Shown: piece by piece, positions 7,141 to 13,842 of the stretch
Position numbering within the stretch: position 1 is the stretch's first letter
Layout: every line of letters begins with the position of its first letter
Source: Candidatus Nomurabacteria bacterium
GTDB lineage: Bacteria > Patescibacteriota > Saccharimonadia > Saccharimonadales > Saccharimonadaceae
Direction of reading: 5' to 3'
Assembly (NCBI GenBank): GCA_031264785.1
Contig: JAISDN010000012.1
Span: 1-26,165 of the forward strand
DNA: 26,165 bases
Program-made: the position numbers and the translations under genes
The notes under the pieces: generated by a model
Told to the model about the DNA's origin: nothing
What the model saw: only the letters and a program-made list of their open reading frames with translations
Database searches by the model: none

Positions 7141-7590
7141 ATGAAAAAGTCATCCGGAAATAAATCCATCACCAATCGCCGCGCCAGTTTTGATTATGCT
7201 CTCGGCGAGGAATTGTTGGTCGGGCTGGTTTTGACAGGTGGCGAAACCAAAGCCGCGCGACTAGGCCACGTTCACTTGAAAGGCAGTTACGTCACAGTCA
7301 AAGACAACGAATTGTGGTTAATCAATGCCTCGTTTTCGGTGATGACCGGCGAACGCGGCGGCGGCAAAACTGTCGAAACTCGCAGCCGAAAATTGCTGGC
7401 CAAACGCGCCCAAATCGACAAGCTAATCAAAGCCAAGAAAGACGGTCTAACCATCGTGCCCATCAGATTGCTCAACCAACGAAACTTTATAAAGTTAGTC
7501 ATTGCCACCGGGCGCGGCAAAAAGCGCTACGACAAACGCGAGGCCATCAAAAAACGCGAACAAGAACGCGAGGCTCGCAGAAATTTTTAA
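7141..7590 (+). CDS. smpB: SsrA (tmRNA)-binding protein SmpB
   Basis: SmpB binds tmRNA and is needed for trans-translation, which frees stalled ribosomes. The 149-aa product has the family landmarks: ITNRRASFDYALGEELLVGLVLTGGETKA at the start of the beta-barrel, HLKGSYV, LIKAKKDGLTIVPI, and the basic C-terminal tail KRYDKREAIKKREQER that enters the decoding centre. Length is typical. I choose ATG 7141 over an in-frame GTG at 7126 because the GTG overlaps the -10 hexamer and the family N-terminus fits the later start. No tmRNA gene is seen in the window. It carries a near copy of the 16-nt palindrome (7492-7507). Confidence 0.97.
   Translation: MKKSSGNKSITNRRASFDYALGEELLVGLVLTGGETKAARLGHVHLKGSYVTVKDNELWLINASFSVMTGERGGGKTVETRSRKLLAKRAQIDKLIKAKKDGLTIVPIRLLNQRNFIKLVIATGRGKKRYDKREAIKKREQEREARRNF
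7492..7507. repeat. 16-nt palindrome, near copy (1 mismatch)
   Basis: AAACTTTATAAAGTTA inside smpB; the last base differs from AAACTTTATAAAGTTT. Read as Asn-Phe-Ile-Lys-Leu. Confidence 0.5.
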
Positions 7591-7632
7591 TGTGTGCTAA
7601 AGTGATAAAGAATATAATTTTAAGGAGTTAAT

Positions 7633-8079
7633 ATGGCAGAACAAGACATCGCCAAAACCACAAATACTAAACCGGAAGTCACGAACGGTCTGGCCATCGC
7701 CGGATTTATCTGTTCGTTTTTCGTGTCAGTTTTGGGCATCATTTTAGGCGCGGTGGCGCTGGGCCAAATCAAAAAAACTGGCGAAGGTGGCAAAGGCTTG
7801 GCTACTGCCGGAATCGTCATTGGCGCGGTCAGTATGGTCATCTCAATTATCGCCATCGTATTTTTCGTAATTATTAGCGTGTCGACAACCGGCACGGTAA
7901 TCGATTATTATGACAATATGATGACCGATATGATGACTGAATTTCGTGATAATTATAACGATGCCCGTAACGATAGTTATGACGATAATGATAGATATAA
8001 CGATGAATATAACGATTTTTATGACCGAGTTTTGGAACAATACAACGACTCTGGCAGCTATAATTACGATTACAACTAA
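7633..8079 (+). CDS. DUF4190-like membrane protein with Asp/Tyr/Asn-rich tail
   Basis: This is a 148-aa protein with two membrane segments (about residues 16-42 and 55-82) joined by GQIKKTGEGGKGLATAGIVIGA, the pattern of DUF4190 proteins. The last 55 residues are a low-complexity acidic tail dominated by Asp, Tyr and Asn (for example YDDNDRYNDEYNDFYDR). Function is unknown. The tail might bind metal ions or basic partners. AAGGAG at 7622-7627 sets the start. The stop overlaps the exonuclease III start by one base (TAATG), so they are likely co-translated, although a functional link is not obvious. Confidence 0.8.
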   Translation: MAEQDIAKTTNTKPEVTNGLAIAGFICSFFVSVLGIILGAVALGQIKKTGEGGKGLATAGIVIGAVSMVISIIAIVFFVIISVSTTGTVIDYYDNMMTDMMTEFRDNYNDARNDSYDDNDRYNDEYNDFYDRVLEQYNDSGSYNYDYN

Positions 8080-8909
8080 TGAAAATTTTCTCTTGGAACG
8101 TTAACGGCATTCGGGCGGTCATCAAAAAAGGTGAGCTGCAAAACTTTATAAAGTTTCACCAGCCGGATGTGTTGTGTTTACAGGAGACTAAGGCCAAACA
8201 AGGGCAGGCCGAAATTGACTTGCCGGACTATGAAGAATTTTGGAATGACGCCGACCGGCCGGGCTATTCTGGCACGGCGATTTTTGTTAAAAACAACATC
8301 ATCAAATCCATCGCTGAACCACCCGCCAGTCATTCCGAACACCAAAATAGTCATTCCGGGCTTGACCCGGAATCCAGTAATCTGCGCGATCAATACGGCG
8401 ACCTAACGCGCGAAGGCCGCATCACCACATTGGAATTCGACAAATTTTTCCTAGTCACGGTCTACACGCCAAACAGCAAAGGCGACCTCAGCCGACTCGA
8501 CATTCGCCAAAAATGGGACGCGGCCTTTTTAAAATATTTGAACGAACTTCACCAAACTAAACCGGTGATTTTTTGCGGCGACCTAAACGTGGCACATCGC
8601 GAAATCGACCTAGCTAATCCCAAACAAAATGTTGGCAAGCACGGCTTTACCGATCAAGAACGGGCCGGTTTTCAGGCTTATTTGGACGCCGGTTATACGG
8701 ACATTTATAGGGACATTCACGGCGACCTGCCAAACCAATATACTTGGTGGAGCCATTGGGCCCGTGCCAGAGAGCGCAACATCGGCTGGCGCATCGATTA
8801 TTTCCTAGTTTCTACGGACATTTATATGGACATTTCGGCCGCCGGAATCCATCCCAAACAGCAAGGTAGCGACCATTGCCCGATTAGCATTACGTTGGGG
8901 GAAAAATGA
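8079..8909 (+). CDS. xth: Exodeoxyribonuclease III / AP endonuclease with in-frame repeat insertion
   Basis: This is an EEP-fold Mg-dependent AP endonuclease and 3'-5' exonuclease for base-excision repair. Landmarks are FSWNVNGIRA (Asn 7), CLQETKAKQ (metal-binding Glu), the catalytic VTVYTPNS Tyr, GDLNVAHREIDLANPKQN (Asp/Asn), and GSDHCPI (Asp-His pair). All catalytic residues are present. Between the GTAIF strand and EGRITTLEF, where the family normally has a short link, about 20-25 extra residues (HSEHQNSHSGLDPESS and neighbours) are encoded by the 28-nt palindromic element at 8350-8377 and a partial copy before it. Length is 276 aa. The next gene overlaps by 4 bases (ATGA). Confidence 0.95.
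   Translation: MKIFSWNVNGIRAVIKKGELQNFIKFHQPDVLCLQETKAKQGQAEIDLPDYEEFWNDADRPGYSGTAIFVKNNIIKSIAEPPASHSEHQNSHSGLDPESSNLRDQYGDLTREGRITTLEFDKFFLVTVYTPNSKGDLSRLDIRQKWDAAFLKYLNELHQTKPVIFCGDLNVAHREIDLANPKQNVGKHGFTDQERAGFQAYLDAGYTDIYRDIHGDLPNQYTWWSHWARARERNIGWRIDYFLVSTDIYMDISAAGIHPKQQGSDHCPISITLGEK
8141..8156. repeat. 16-nt perfect palindrome AAACTTTATAAAGTTT
   Basis: An exact copy inside xth, read as Asn-Phe-Ile-Lys-Phe, the same phase as the copy at 4317. Confidence 0.8.
8350..8377. repeat. 28-nt palindromic element inside xth
   Basis: A full copy (GTCATTCCGGGC ... CCCGGAATCCAG) read in frame as HSGLDPESS. A truncated copy, GTCATTCCG, lies just before it at 8329-8337. In this frame the element has no stop, unlike its frame in gltX and the helicase. 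Confidence 0.9.
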
Positions 8910-9694
8910 ATCAAGATTATTGGCAAAAGCAAGAGTCGAAGCCGTTGTTTCCAGACATCGAATGGAGCAAGCCGGAGCAGAGAAGTCAAGCCGGTAAGTT
9001 ATTGATTGTGGGCGGGTCAGCGCACGGTTTTACGGCGGTGGTGCGAGCTTATCAGACGGCGCTGAATGCCGGCGCCGGTGCGGTCAAGGTGGTTTTGCCG
9101 GACGTTTTAAAAAGCAAACTGCCGCCCGATTTTAGCGAAGGGATTTTTTTGCCAACCAATGATGGCGGCGGACTGAGTTTGACCGGCCAGAACGAACTTT
9201 TAGCTAGCGCAAATTGGGCGGACGGCATTTTGCTAATTGGTGATTCCGGAATGAATTCCGAAGTCGCCGGATTGTTCAGCCGGTTGCTGGAAAAAACCGA
9301 CAAACCGCTGACCATCACCCGCGACGCCATCGAACTATTAACCACCGACGGCGAAAAACTGGCCAACCGGCCGCAAACCCACTTGTTTATGTCTTTTTCG
9401 CAAACTCAAAAACTTTTTTCCAGCGTTTATTATCCAAAAATCCTGACATTTAGTATGAACCTCGCAAATTTGGTGGAAAACTTGCACAAGTTTACCATCA
9501 CCTACCCAATTTCGGTGACCACCATTCACCAAAATAGCCTAGTTTCAGCCCACTCCGGCCAAGTCATCAGCCAAAAAACCGACAACCAACTCGACCTAAT
9601 CAGCGGCGACCTAGCCACCAAAGCCGCCACCTACCTATTATGGACGCCGCAAAAACCGCTAGAAGCCATCGCCACATCATTCACTCAAAATTAA
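8906..9694 (+). CDS. NAD(P)H-hydrate dehydratase-like protein (ribokinase fold), divergent
   Basis: The N-terminal half resembles ADP/ATP-dependent NAD(P)HX dehydratases, which repair hydrated NADH: KLLIVGGSAHGF is the first strand and Gly-rich turn, followed by AYQTALNAGAGAVKVVLP. The central part (WADGILLIGDSGM, then KPLTITRDAIELL) matches the family layout. The C-terminal nucleotide/catalytic motif, usually GGTGDVL, is reduced to LISGDLATKAATYLLW, so activity is uncertain. Length 262 aa is near that of single-domain family members. It overlaps xth by 4 bases and ends 12 bases from the convergent ABC permease. It could be a related sugar-kinase-fold protein instead. Confidence 0.55.
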   Translation: MNQDYWQKQESKPLFPDIEWSKPEQRSQAGKLLIVGGSAHGFTAVVRAYQTALNAGAGAVKVVLPDVLKSKLPPDFSEGIFLPTNDGGGLSLTGQNELLASANWADGILLIGDSGMNSEVAGLFSRLLEKTDKPLTITRDAIELLTTDGEKLANRPQTHLFMSFSQTQKLFSSVYYPKILTFSMNLANLVENLHKFTITYPISVTTIHQNSLVSAHSGQVISQKTDNQLDLISGDLATKAATYLLWTPQKPLEAIATSFTQN

Positions 9695-9706
9695 AAGTTA
9701 CGGCAA

Positions 9707-10840
9707 TCATTCCCAGCGAAAAACTTTGAAAGCTACGACGTACGCCACCACGCCCCAAACAGCAACTAGGCCCAGTTGGGGCAGGATGTCGATTAAGCCG
9801 GCGCCTTCGGTGGTGATGTAGCGGACGCCGTCGCCGACTGGCGTCAACGGAATCCACGAAGTGGCGTTTTGTAGCCAGTCCGGCATTAGGAAGCGTGGGA
9901 AAAACACGCCGGACAAAAACATCATCGGGAAGGCAATCAGTTGCGAGGCCATAGTGGCTTGATTTTCGTTTTTGGCCGCGCCGGCCACGATGGCGCCGAA
10001 GCCGATCATCGTTAGGGTGCTAATGATTGAAAAAATCGACAAAGTCAGCCAGCTGCCGCGCATTTGAAAATCAAACATCAGCACGCCGATGGCGATCATC
10101 AAGGCGGCGCTGATAATTGTCAGAAAAAGATAAACTAGGCTGAGGCCGACTAGCAGTTGCCAAGGCCGAAAGGGTGTGGCTTTGATGCGTCGCAGCGTGC
10201 CGGTTTTCTTTTCGCTGGGCAGCTGTTGGCTGAGGGTGTAGATGCCCATCGTCATCAAGACGTAGGAAAATAGGCCAGCGAAAGTGTAGTCAAATTGGCT
10301 GAGGCCAGCCGCGCCGGTGGAAACTTGGTCAACTTTGAATCGCGGCGTGGTGCCAGTGACGGCGACGTTCATTTCGTCCAAAATTCCACTCATTATTATC
10401 GAAATGGTTTGGCCGGCTTGGGGCGAACCTTCGTCATAAAAAACTTTCATCTCGCCGCTAGGCAAGCAGTCGGCCGGCGTGGCGGCTTTGGTTTGGCAGG
10501 ATTCCGAAACCTCGCCAAAACTTTCCGGCAATTCAATAATCGAATCAATTTCGCCGCGACTCATTTTTTCTTTGGCGACTTCAAGGTCGGTGATTTCGCG
10601 GTCAATTTCAAAAGTTTGGTTGTCGCCGCCGGAAAATTTCTCAATAAAACTTGTCGTAAAATCGTTGTCGGCGTGATTGATTAGCGCCAGATTAAAATTA
10701 ACGTCGCTGCTATTGCCGAAAATCGTGCCAAAAATAAACAGAAAAATCAGCGGAAAAGCGAAAACAAAAAATAGATAAATCGGGTCACGCAGAAAACGTT
10801 TGAGCATCGTTAGGGAGTAGACAAAAATAGCCTTCATCAC
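9707..10840 (-). CDS. ABC-2 type transporter permease
   Basis: This is a 377-aa permease of the ABC-2 exporter type. One N-terminal membrane helix (about residues 20-42) is followed by a large outside domain (to about residue 170), then five C-terminal membrane segments, including YVLMTMGIYTLSQQLPSEKKTGTL and PMMFLSGVFFPRFLMP, hallmarks of the DrrB/YadH-like class. The outside domain has two Cys residues (SCQTK and DCLPS). It overlaps its ATPase partner by 4 bases, so they are one exporter. The substrate is not readable; lipids, drugs or bacteriocins are usual for this class. Confidence 0.9.
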   Translation of the reverse strand: MMKAIFVYSLTMLKRFLRDPIYLFFVFAFPLIFLFIFGTIFGNSSDVNFNLALINHADNDFTTSFIEKFSGGDNQTFEIDREITDLEVAKEKMSRGEIDSIIELPESFGEVSESCQTKAATPADCLPSGEMKVFYDEGSPQAGQTISIIMSGILDEMNVAVTGTTPRFKVDQVSTGAAGLSQFDYTFAGLFSYVLMTMGIYTLSQQLPSEKKTGTLRRIKATPFRPWQLLVGLSLVYLFLTIISAALMIAIGVLMFDFQMRGSWLTLSIFSIISTLTMIGFGAIVAGAAKNENQATMASQLIAFPMMFLSGVFFPRFLMPDWLQNATSWIPLTPVGDGVRYITTEGAGLIDILPQLGLVAVWGVVAYVVAFKVFRWE

Positions 10841-11592
10841 TCTCTTAGCGCCTTTCCGGTCAAATCAATATAGACGTCTTCCAAATCGGCCTGCTCGCGG
10901 ACCTGTTTTTTGTGAAAACCTTTGGCCAACAATTTCTTTATCAAATTAGCCGGCGAATCCAGCGCAATAATCCGGCCGTTGTCCATAATCGCCAACCGAT
11001 CGCACAGCCGCTCGGCCTCTTCCATATAATGCGACGTCAAAATCACCGTAATACCGCGCTGGCGGATTTTCTCAATCAATTCCCAAAGATGGCGACGGGC
11101 CTGCGGATCAAGTCCGGTGGTCGGCTCGTCCAAAAACAGCACGCGCGGATTATTAACCAGCGCCGCCGCAATCGAAAAGCGCTGCTTCTGGCCGCCAGAA
11201 AGTTTTTCAGGATAACTGTCGGCTTTTTCGGACAGCTCAACCTCGCCCAGCAGCTGGCGCGGATTGACTTTTTGACCATAAAAACTAGCAAACATCGTCA
11301 GCGATTCCGCCAAAGTCACCTTATTATAAAACTCCGAGCTCTGGAGCTGCACGCCAATAATCTGCTTGATTTTGCGCGGCTTCTTGGCCACATCTAGCCC
11401 GGCCAAAATCACCTGACCGCCATCAATCGGCCGCATCGCCTCCATCATTTCCATCAAAGTAGTTTTACCAGCGCCATTCGGCCCCAGAATCCCAAAAATC
11501 TCGCCGGCCCGAACCTCAAAAGACACATCGCGAACCACAACCTTATCGCCATAAACCTTGCGCAAACCCCGAACCGAAATAATTGGTTTCAT
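10837..11592 (-). CDS. ABC transporter ATP-binding protein
   Basis: This is a nucleotide-binding subunit with Walker A GPNGAGKTT, Q-loop VQLQSSE, signature LSGGQKQR, Walker B VLFLDEPTTGLD and switch histidine TSHYMEEAE. It belongs to the DrrA/CcmA-like subfamily that partners ABC-2 permeases. I start it at 11592 (MKPIISVRGL) rather than at an in-frame ATG at 11610, because that earlier ATG coincides with the TG of an extended -10 (TGTTAAAAT, 11601-11609) and lacks a ribosome site. That leaves a leader of about one base. The C-terminal extension after the core (DLEDVYIDLTG) is typical. Confidence 0.93.
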   Translation of the reverse strand: MKPIISVRGLRKVYGDKVVVRDVSFEVRAGEIFGILGPNGAGKTTLMEMMEAMRPIDGGQVILAGLDVAKKPRKIKQIIGVQLQSSEFYNKVTLAESLTMFASFYGQKVNPRQLLGEVELSEKADSYPEKLSGGQKQRFSIAAALVNNPRVLFLDEPTTGLDPQARRHLWELIEKIRQRGITVILTSHYMEEAERLCDRLAIMDNGRIIALDSPANLIKKLLAKGFHKKQVREQADLEDVYIDLTGKALRE

Positions 11593-11600
11593 ATTGGCTG

Positions 11601-11609
11601 ATTTTAACA
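11601..11609 (-). promoter_or_regulatory. Extended -10 of the ABC exporter operon
   Basis: On the minus strand TGTTAAAAT ends 8 bases before the ATG at 11592, predicting a nearly leaderless mRNA. Confidence 0.55.
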
Positions 11610-11633
11610 TAAGTGCTTAAGTTGTGCAATTTG

Positions 11634-11642
11634 TGGTATAAT
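11634..11642 (+). promoter_or_regulatory. Extended -10 of the spermidine-synthase-like gene, leaderless
   Basis: TGGTATAAT ends 7 bases before ATG 11650, with no Shine-Dalgarno. Confidence 0.7.
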
Positions 11643-11649
11643 TTTTGTA

Positions 11650-13101
11650 ATGAAAAACTTAGCAAAAATCAAAAAGTTGTTCCCATATGGCATTGTGGCG
11701 CTGACTACTGGTTTTACTATGATGGCTTTTGAATTGGTGGCGGCGCGGCTGCTGGCGCCGACGATTGGCAGCAGCACTTTTATTTGGACCAATGTGATTG
11801 GCGTGATTATCGCGGCGCTGTCGATTGGCTATTGGCAGGGCGGAATTGTGGCCGACAAGCGCAAAAACCCAGCCGACATTGTGTTTTTGTGCCTGTCTAC
11901 GGCGCTGGCAATTTTGCTGGTTATGATTTTTCATAGCCACATTATTACGCTAGCCGCCCAGACCGTTAGCGACGCGCGGATTCAAGGCCTGTTGGCGGCG
12001 ATTGGGTTGTTTGCGCTGCCGAGTTTTGGTTTGGGAATGATTAGCCCATACTTGGTCAAGTTTAGCGTGCTTTCGACGGCCACGTCCGGCAGTTCGGTGG
12101 CCAATTTGAGCGCCCTCAACGCCATTGGCAGCATCATCGGCACATTCATAACTGGGTTCGTTTTATTCGGGTTAATCGGTTCAAAAGCCACGCTGTTTTT
12201 CATAATAATTTTGTTAGTCGCCACCAGCTGGCTGATTGCGCCCAAAAAGTTTTGGGGTCCAAGAATCGCGTTGTCGGCGATAGTGGTTGGGCTGTCAATT
12301 TTGTCCCTGCTGCCGTGGCCCAGCTCGACCAATCCCAAAACCATCGACACCGCTTCGGCCTCCTATATAATCCAAAATAGCACGGCTTTCGGCCAGCCGA
12401 CCACCGACCTAATCACCGGGCCGGGCGGCACGCAGTCGTCGGTTTACCAAACGGGGGATAAAGATTTGGTTTTTTGGTATACTCGCGTTTTGGTTGAGGC
12501 TATTTCCGAGCTGCCGAAGTCACCTCAGCGAATTTTAATTTTGGGCGGCGGAGCTTATACTTTGCCAGAATATTTGGCGGTGAATTATCCAGATTCTCAA
12601 ATCGACACGGTGGAGATTGATCCGGAGTTGGCCCAAATCTCCCAGCAGTATTTTCGGTTTGAGCCGCAGCCAAATTTAGAAATCACTTCAACCGACGCGC
12701 GAACTTTTGTAAACAACACCGCCCAAAAATATGACGCGATAATCATCGACACTTATTCGGACGACAACACGCCTTGGCAATTCGTGACCGCCGAGTTTGG
12801 CCAGAAAACCGCCGACAGCTTAAATGATGGCGGGGCAGTTTTGGCAAACGCCATCGCTGCCCGCGAAGGCAATTGTGCACCATTATTCGCGGCCATTCAA
12901 GCAGCTTATGGCAGTTTTTTAAATCACGGCTACTCTAAAAATCGCATCGACCTTCCGGACGCTCGCAGCAATATTATTATGGTTTTTTCAAATCAAACTT
13001 TGGCTTTGTCCGACTTTGGTCAACTGGACCAGCCTACCGTCAAACCTTACACCGACGATTTCGCGCCGATTGAGCATTTGCAGCAGCAGTGCAAAAGTTA
13101 G
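11650..13101 (+). CDS. Membrane protein with spermidine-synthase-like domain
   Basis: The 483-aa product has about seven membrane segments in residues 10-225, then a Rossmann domain like spermidine synthase. The SAM-type glycine loop is ILGGGAYTLPEYL (around residue 299), the acidic residue closing strand 2 is VEIDPE, and the active-site region is IIIDTYSDDNTPW. Fused membrane/aminopropyltransferase-like proteins are common in bacteria, but most are not proven polyamine synthases. Here the usual catalytic region is divergent, so the substrate is unknown. It is a single gene with a leaderless promoter. A tRNA gene follows after 42 bases. Confidence 0.85.
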   Translation: MKNLAKIKKLFPYGIVALTTGFTMMAFELVAARLLAPTIGSSTFIWTNVIGVIIAALSIGYWQGGIVADKRKNPADIVFLCLSTALAILLVMIFHSHIITLAAQTVSDARIQGLLAAIGLFALPSFGLGMISPYLVKFSVLSTATSGSSVANLSALNAIGSIIGTFITGFVLFGLIGSKATLFFIIILLVATSWLIAPKKFWGPRIALSAIVVGLSILSLLPWPSSTNPKTIDTASASYIIQNSTAFGQPTTDLITGPGGTQSSVYQTGDKDLVFWYTRVLVEAISELPKSPQRILILGGGAYTLPEYLAVNYPDSQIDTVEIDPELAQISQQYFRFEPQPNLEITSTDARTFVNNTAQKYDAIIIDTYSDDNTPWQFVTAEFGQKTADSLNDGGAVLANAIAAREGNCAPLFAAIQAAYGSFLNHGYSKNRIDLPDARSNIIMVFSNQTLALSDFGQLDQPTVKPYTDDFAPIEHLQQQCKS

Positions 13102-13119
13102 TTTTCTTTCGCCGCGTTA

Positions 13120-13128
13120 TGGTATAAT
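13120..13128 (+). promoter_or_regulatory. Extended -10 of tRNA-Leu
   Basis: TGGTATAAT ends 15 bases before the mature tRNA 5' end, predicting a short 5' leader of about 9 nt. Confidence 0.6.
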
Positions 13129-13143
13129 CAAAGTGCAACCTTT

Positions 13144-13231
13144 GGGCGAGTGGCGGAATTGGTAGACGCTGCAGACTTAAAATCTGTTGACCTTAAAAGT
13201 CGTGAGGGTTCAAGTCCCTCCTCGCCCACCA
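13144..13231 (+). tRNA. tRNA-Leu (anticodon UAA), CCA encoded
   Basis: The acceptor stem GGGCGAG (13144-13150) pairs with CTCGCCC (13221-13227), followed by discriminator A and an encoded CCA (13229-13231). The anticodon stem GCAGA/TCTGT holds a CTTAAAA loop with anticodon TAA at 13178-13180. A long variable arm (TTGACCTTAAAAGTCGTGA region) and TTCAAGT in the T arm identify a class II leucine tRNA. Confidence 0.97.
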
Positions 13232-13232
13232 G

Positions 13233-13310
13233 CGTTGTATTTTTTACAACGTTTACAGATAACGACACACTACATATAGCGTGTCGTTATTGTTGTATTT
13301 TTTACAACAA
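13233..13310. terminator. Array of three hairpins after tRNA-Leu
   Basis: CGTTGTA/TACAACG (13233-13251), ATAACGACAC/GTGTCGTTAT (13259-13290) and TTGTTGTA/TACAACAA (13290-13310) follow in a row. The outer two share GTTGTAT-T5-ACAAC. The middle stem followed by TGTTGTATTTTTT is the best terminator candidate for the tRNA transcript; alternatively the third hairpin disrupts its T-run. The remainder of 13311-13472 is AT-rich and shows no gene. Confidence 0.6.
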
Positions 13311-13472
13311 TATGTTAAAAATGTGACGTTTTCTATCGGCGTTAAGAACCACAACCGCGAACAGAAAAGGCACTACATTTCAGGTTGTTTAAAAAATAGT
13401 AATAAACTATATTGTAATCCAAACACATCTTTGTTATTATTGCTATATAAGAGTAACTAAAGAAGGGAAAAG

Positions 13473-13808
13473 ATGGTAATAGACCTAAACACACCGCCAG
13501 ATGAAGGCGTCACAACATTTATGGGGTTTATCGATAACAAATGGAAGCTGCCGATTATTAAAAGTTTGCTGGGCGGCACCAAGCGGTTTGGCGAGCTGCG
13601 GAATAGTATTCCAAAAATTAGCCAAAAAGTTTTGACCGACAATTTGCGGGAAATGGCTCGTAGTGGTTTGGTGATACGCACTGTTTACGCGGAAGTTCCG
13701 CCCAAAGTCGAATATAAATTGACCGAGTTGGGCGAATCGTTGCTGCCGATTATTTTGGCGATGCGCGAATGGGGGCGCGGCTACAACAAGAGCCTGAAAA
13801 AGAAATAG
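13473..13808 (+). CDS. HxlR-family transcriptional regulator
   Basis: This is a 111-aa winged-helix regulator. The family signature is clear: NKWKLPIIKSLLGGTKRFGELRNSIP, then ISQKVLTDNLREMARSGLVIRTVYAEVPPKVEYKLTELG. HxlR proteins usually bind as dimers to operators near their own or neighbouring genes and respond to redox or aldehyde stress through cysteines. This one has no cysteine, so a thiol switch is unlikely. A purine-rich Shine-Dalgarno (AAGAAGGGAAAAG) precedes ATG 13473. The target is unknown; the sortase gene starts 34 bases downstream. Confidence 0.93.
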   Translation: MVIDLNTPPDEGVTTFMGFIDNKWKLPIIKSLLGGTKRFGELRNSIPKISQKVLTDNLREMARSGLVIRTVYAEVPPKVEYKLTELGESLLPIILAMREWGRGYNKSLKKK

Positions 13809-13813
13809 TTTTA

Positions 13814-13834
13814 TGTTAAAATGAGTTAGGTGGG
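13814..13834 (+). promoter_or_regulatory. Extended -10 and Shine-Dalgarno of the sortase gene
   Basis: TGTTAAAAT (13814-13822) is an extended -10 and AGGTGGG (13828-13834) a ribosome site 8 bases before ATG 13843. The sortase can thus be transcribed apart from the HxlR gene. Confidence 0.5.
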
Positions 13835-13842
13835 TAAAACTG

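Noticed and set aside
11593..11610. Upstream ATG for the ABC ATPase at 11610
   Set aside because: It coincides with the TG of an extended -10 and has no Shine-Dalgarno; the family N-terminus starts at the ATG 11592.
13144..13808. A genomic island integrated at tRNA-Leu
   Set aside because: No integrase and no repeated tRNA 3' end was found downstream; the neighbouring genes look ordinary.
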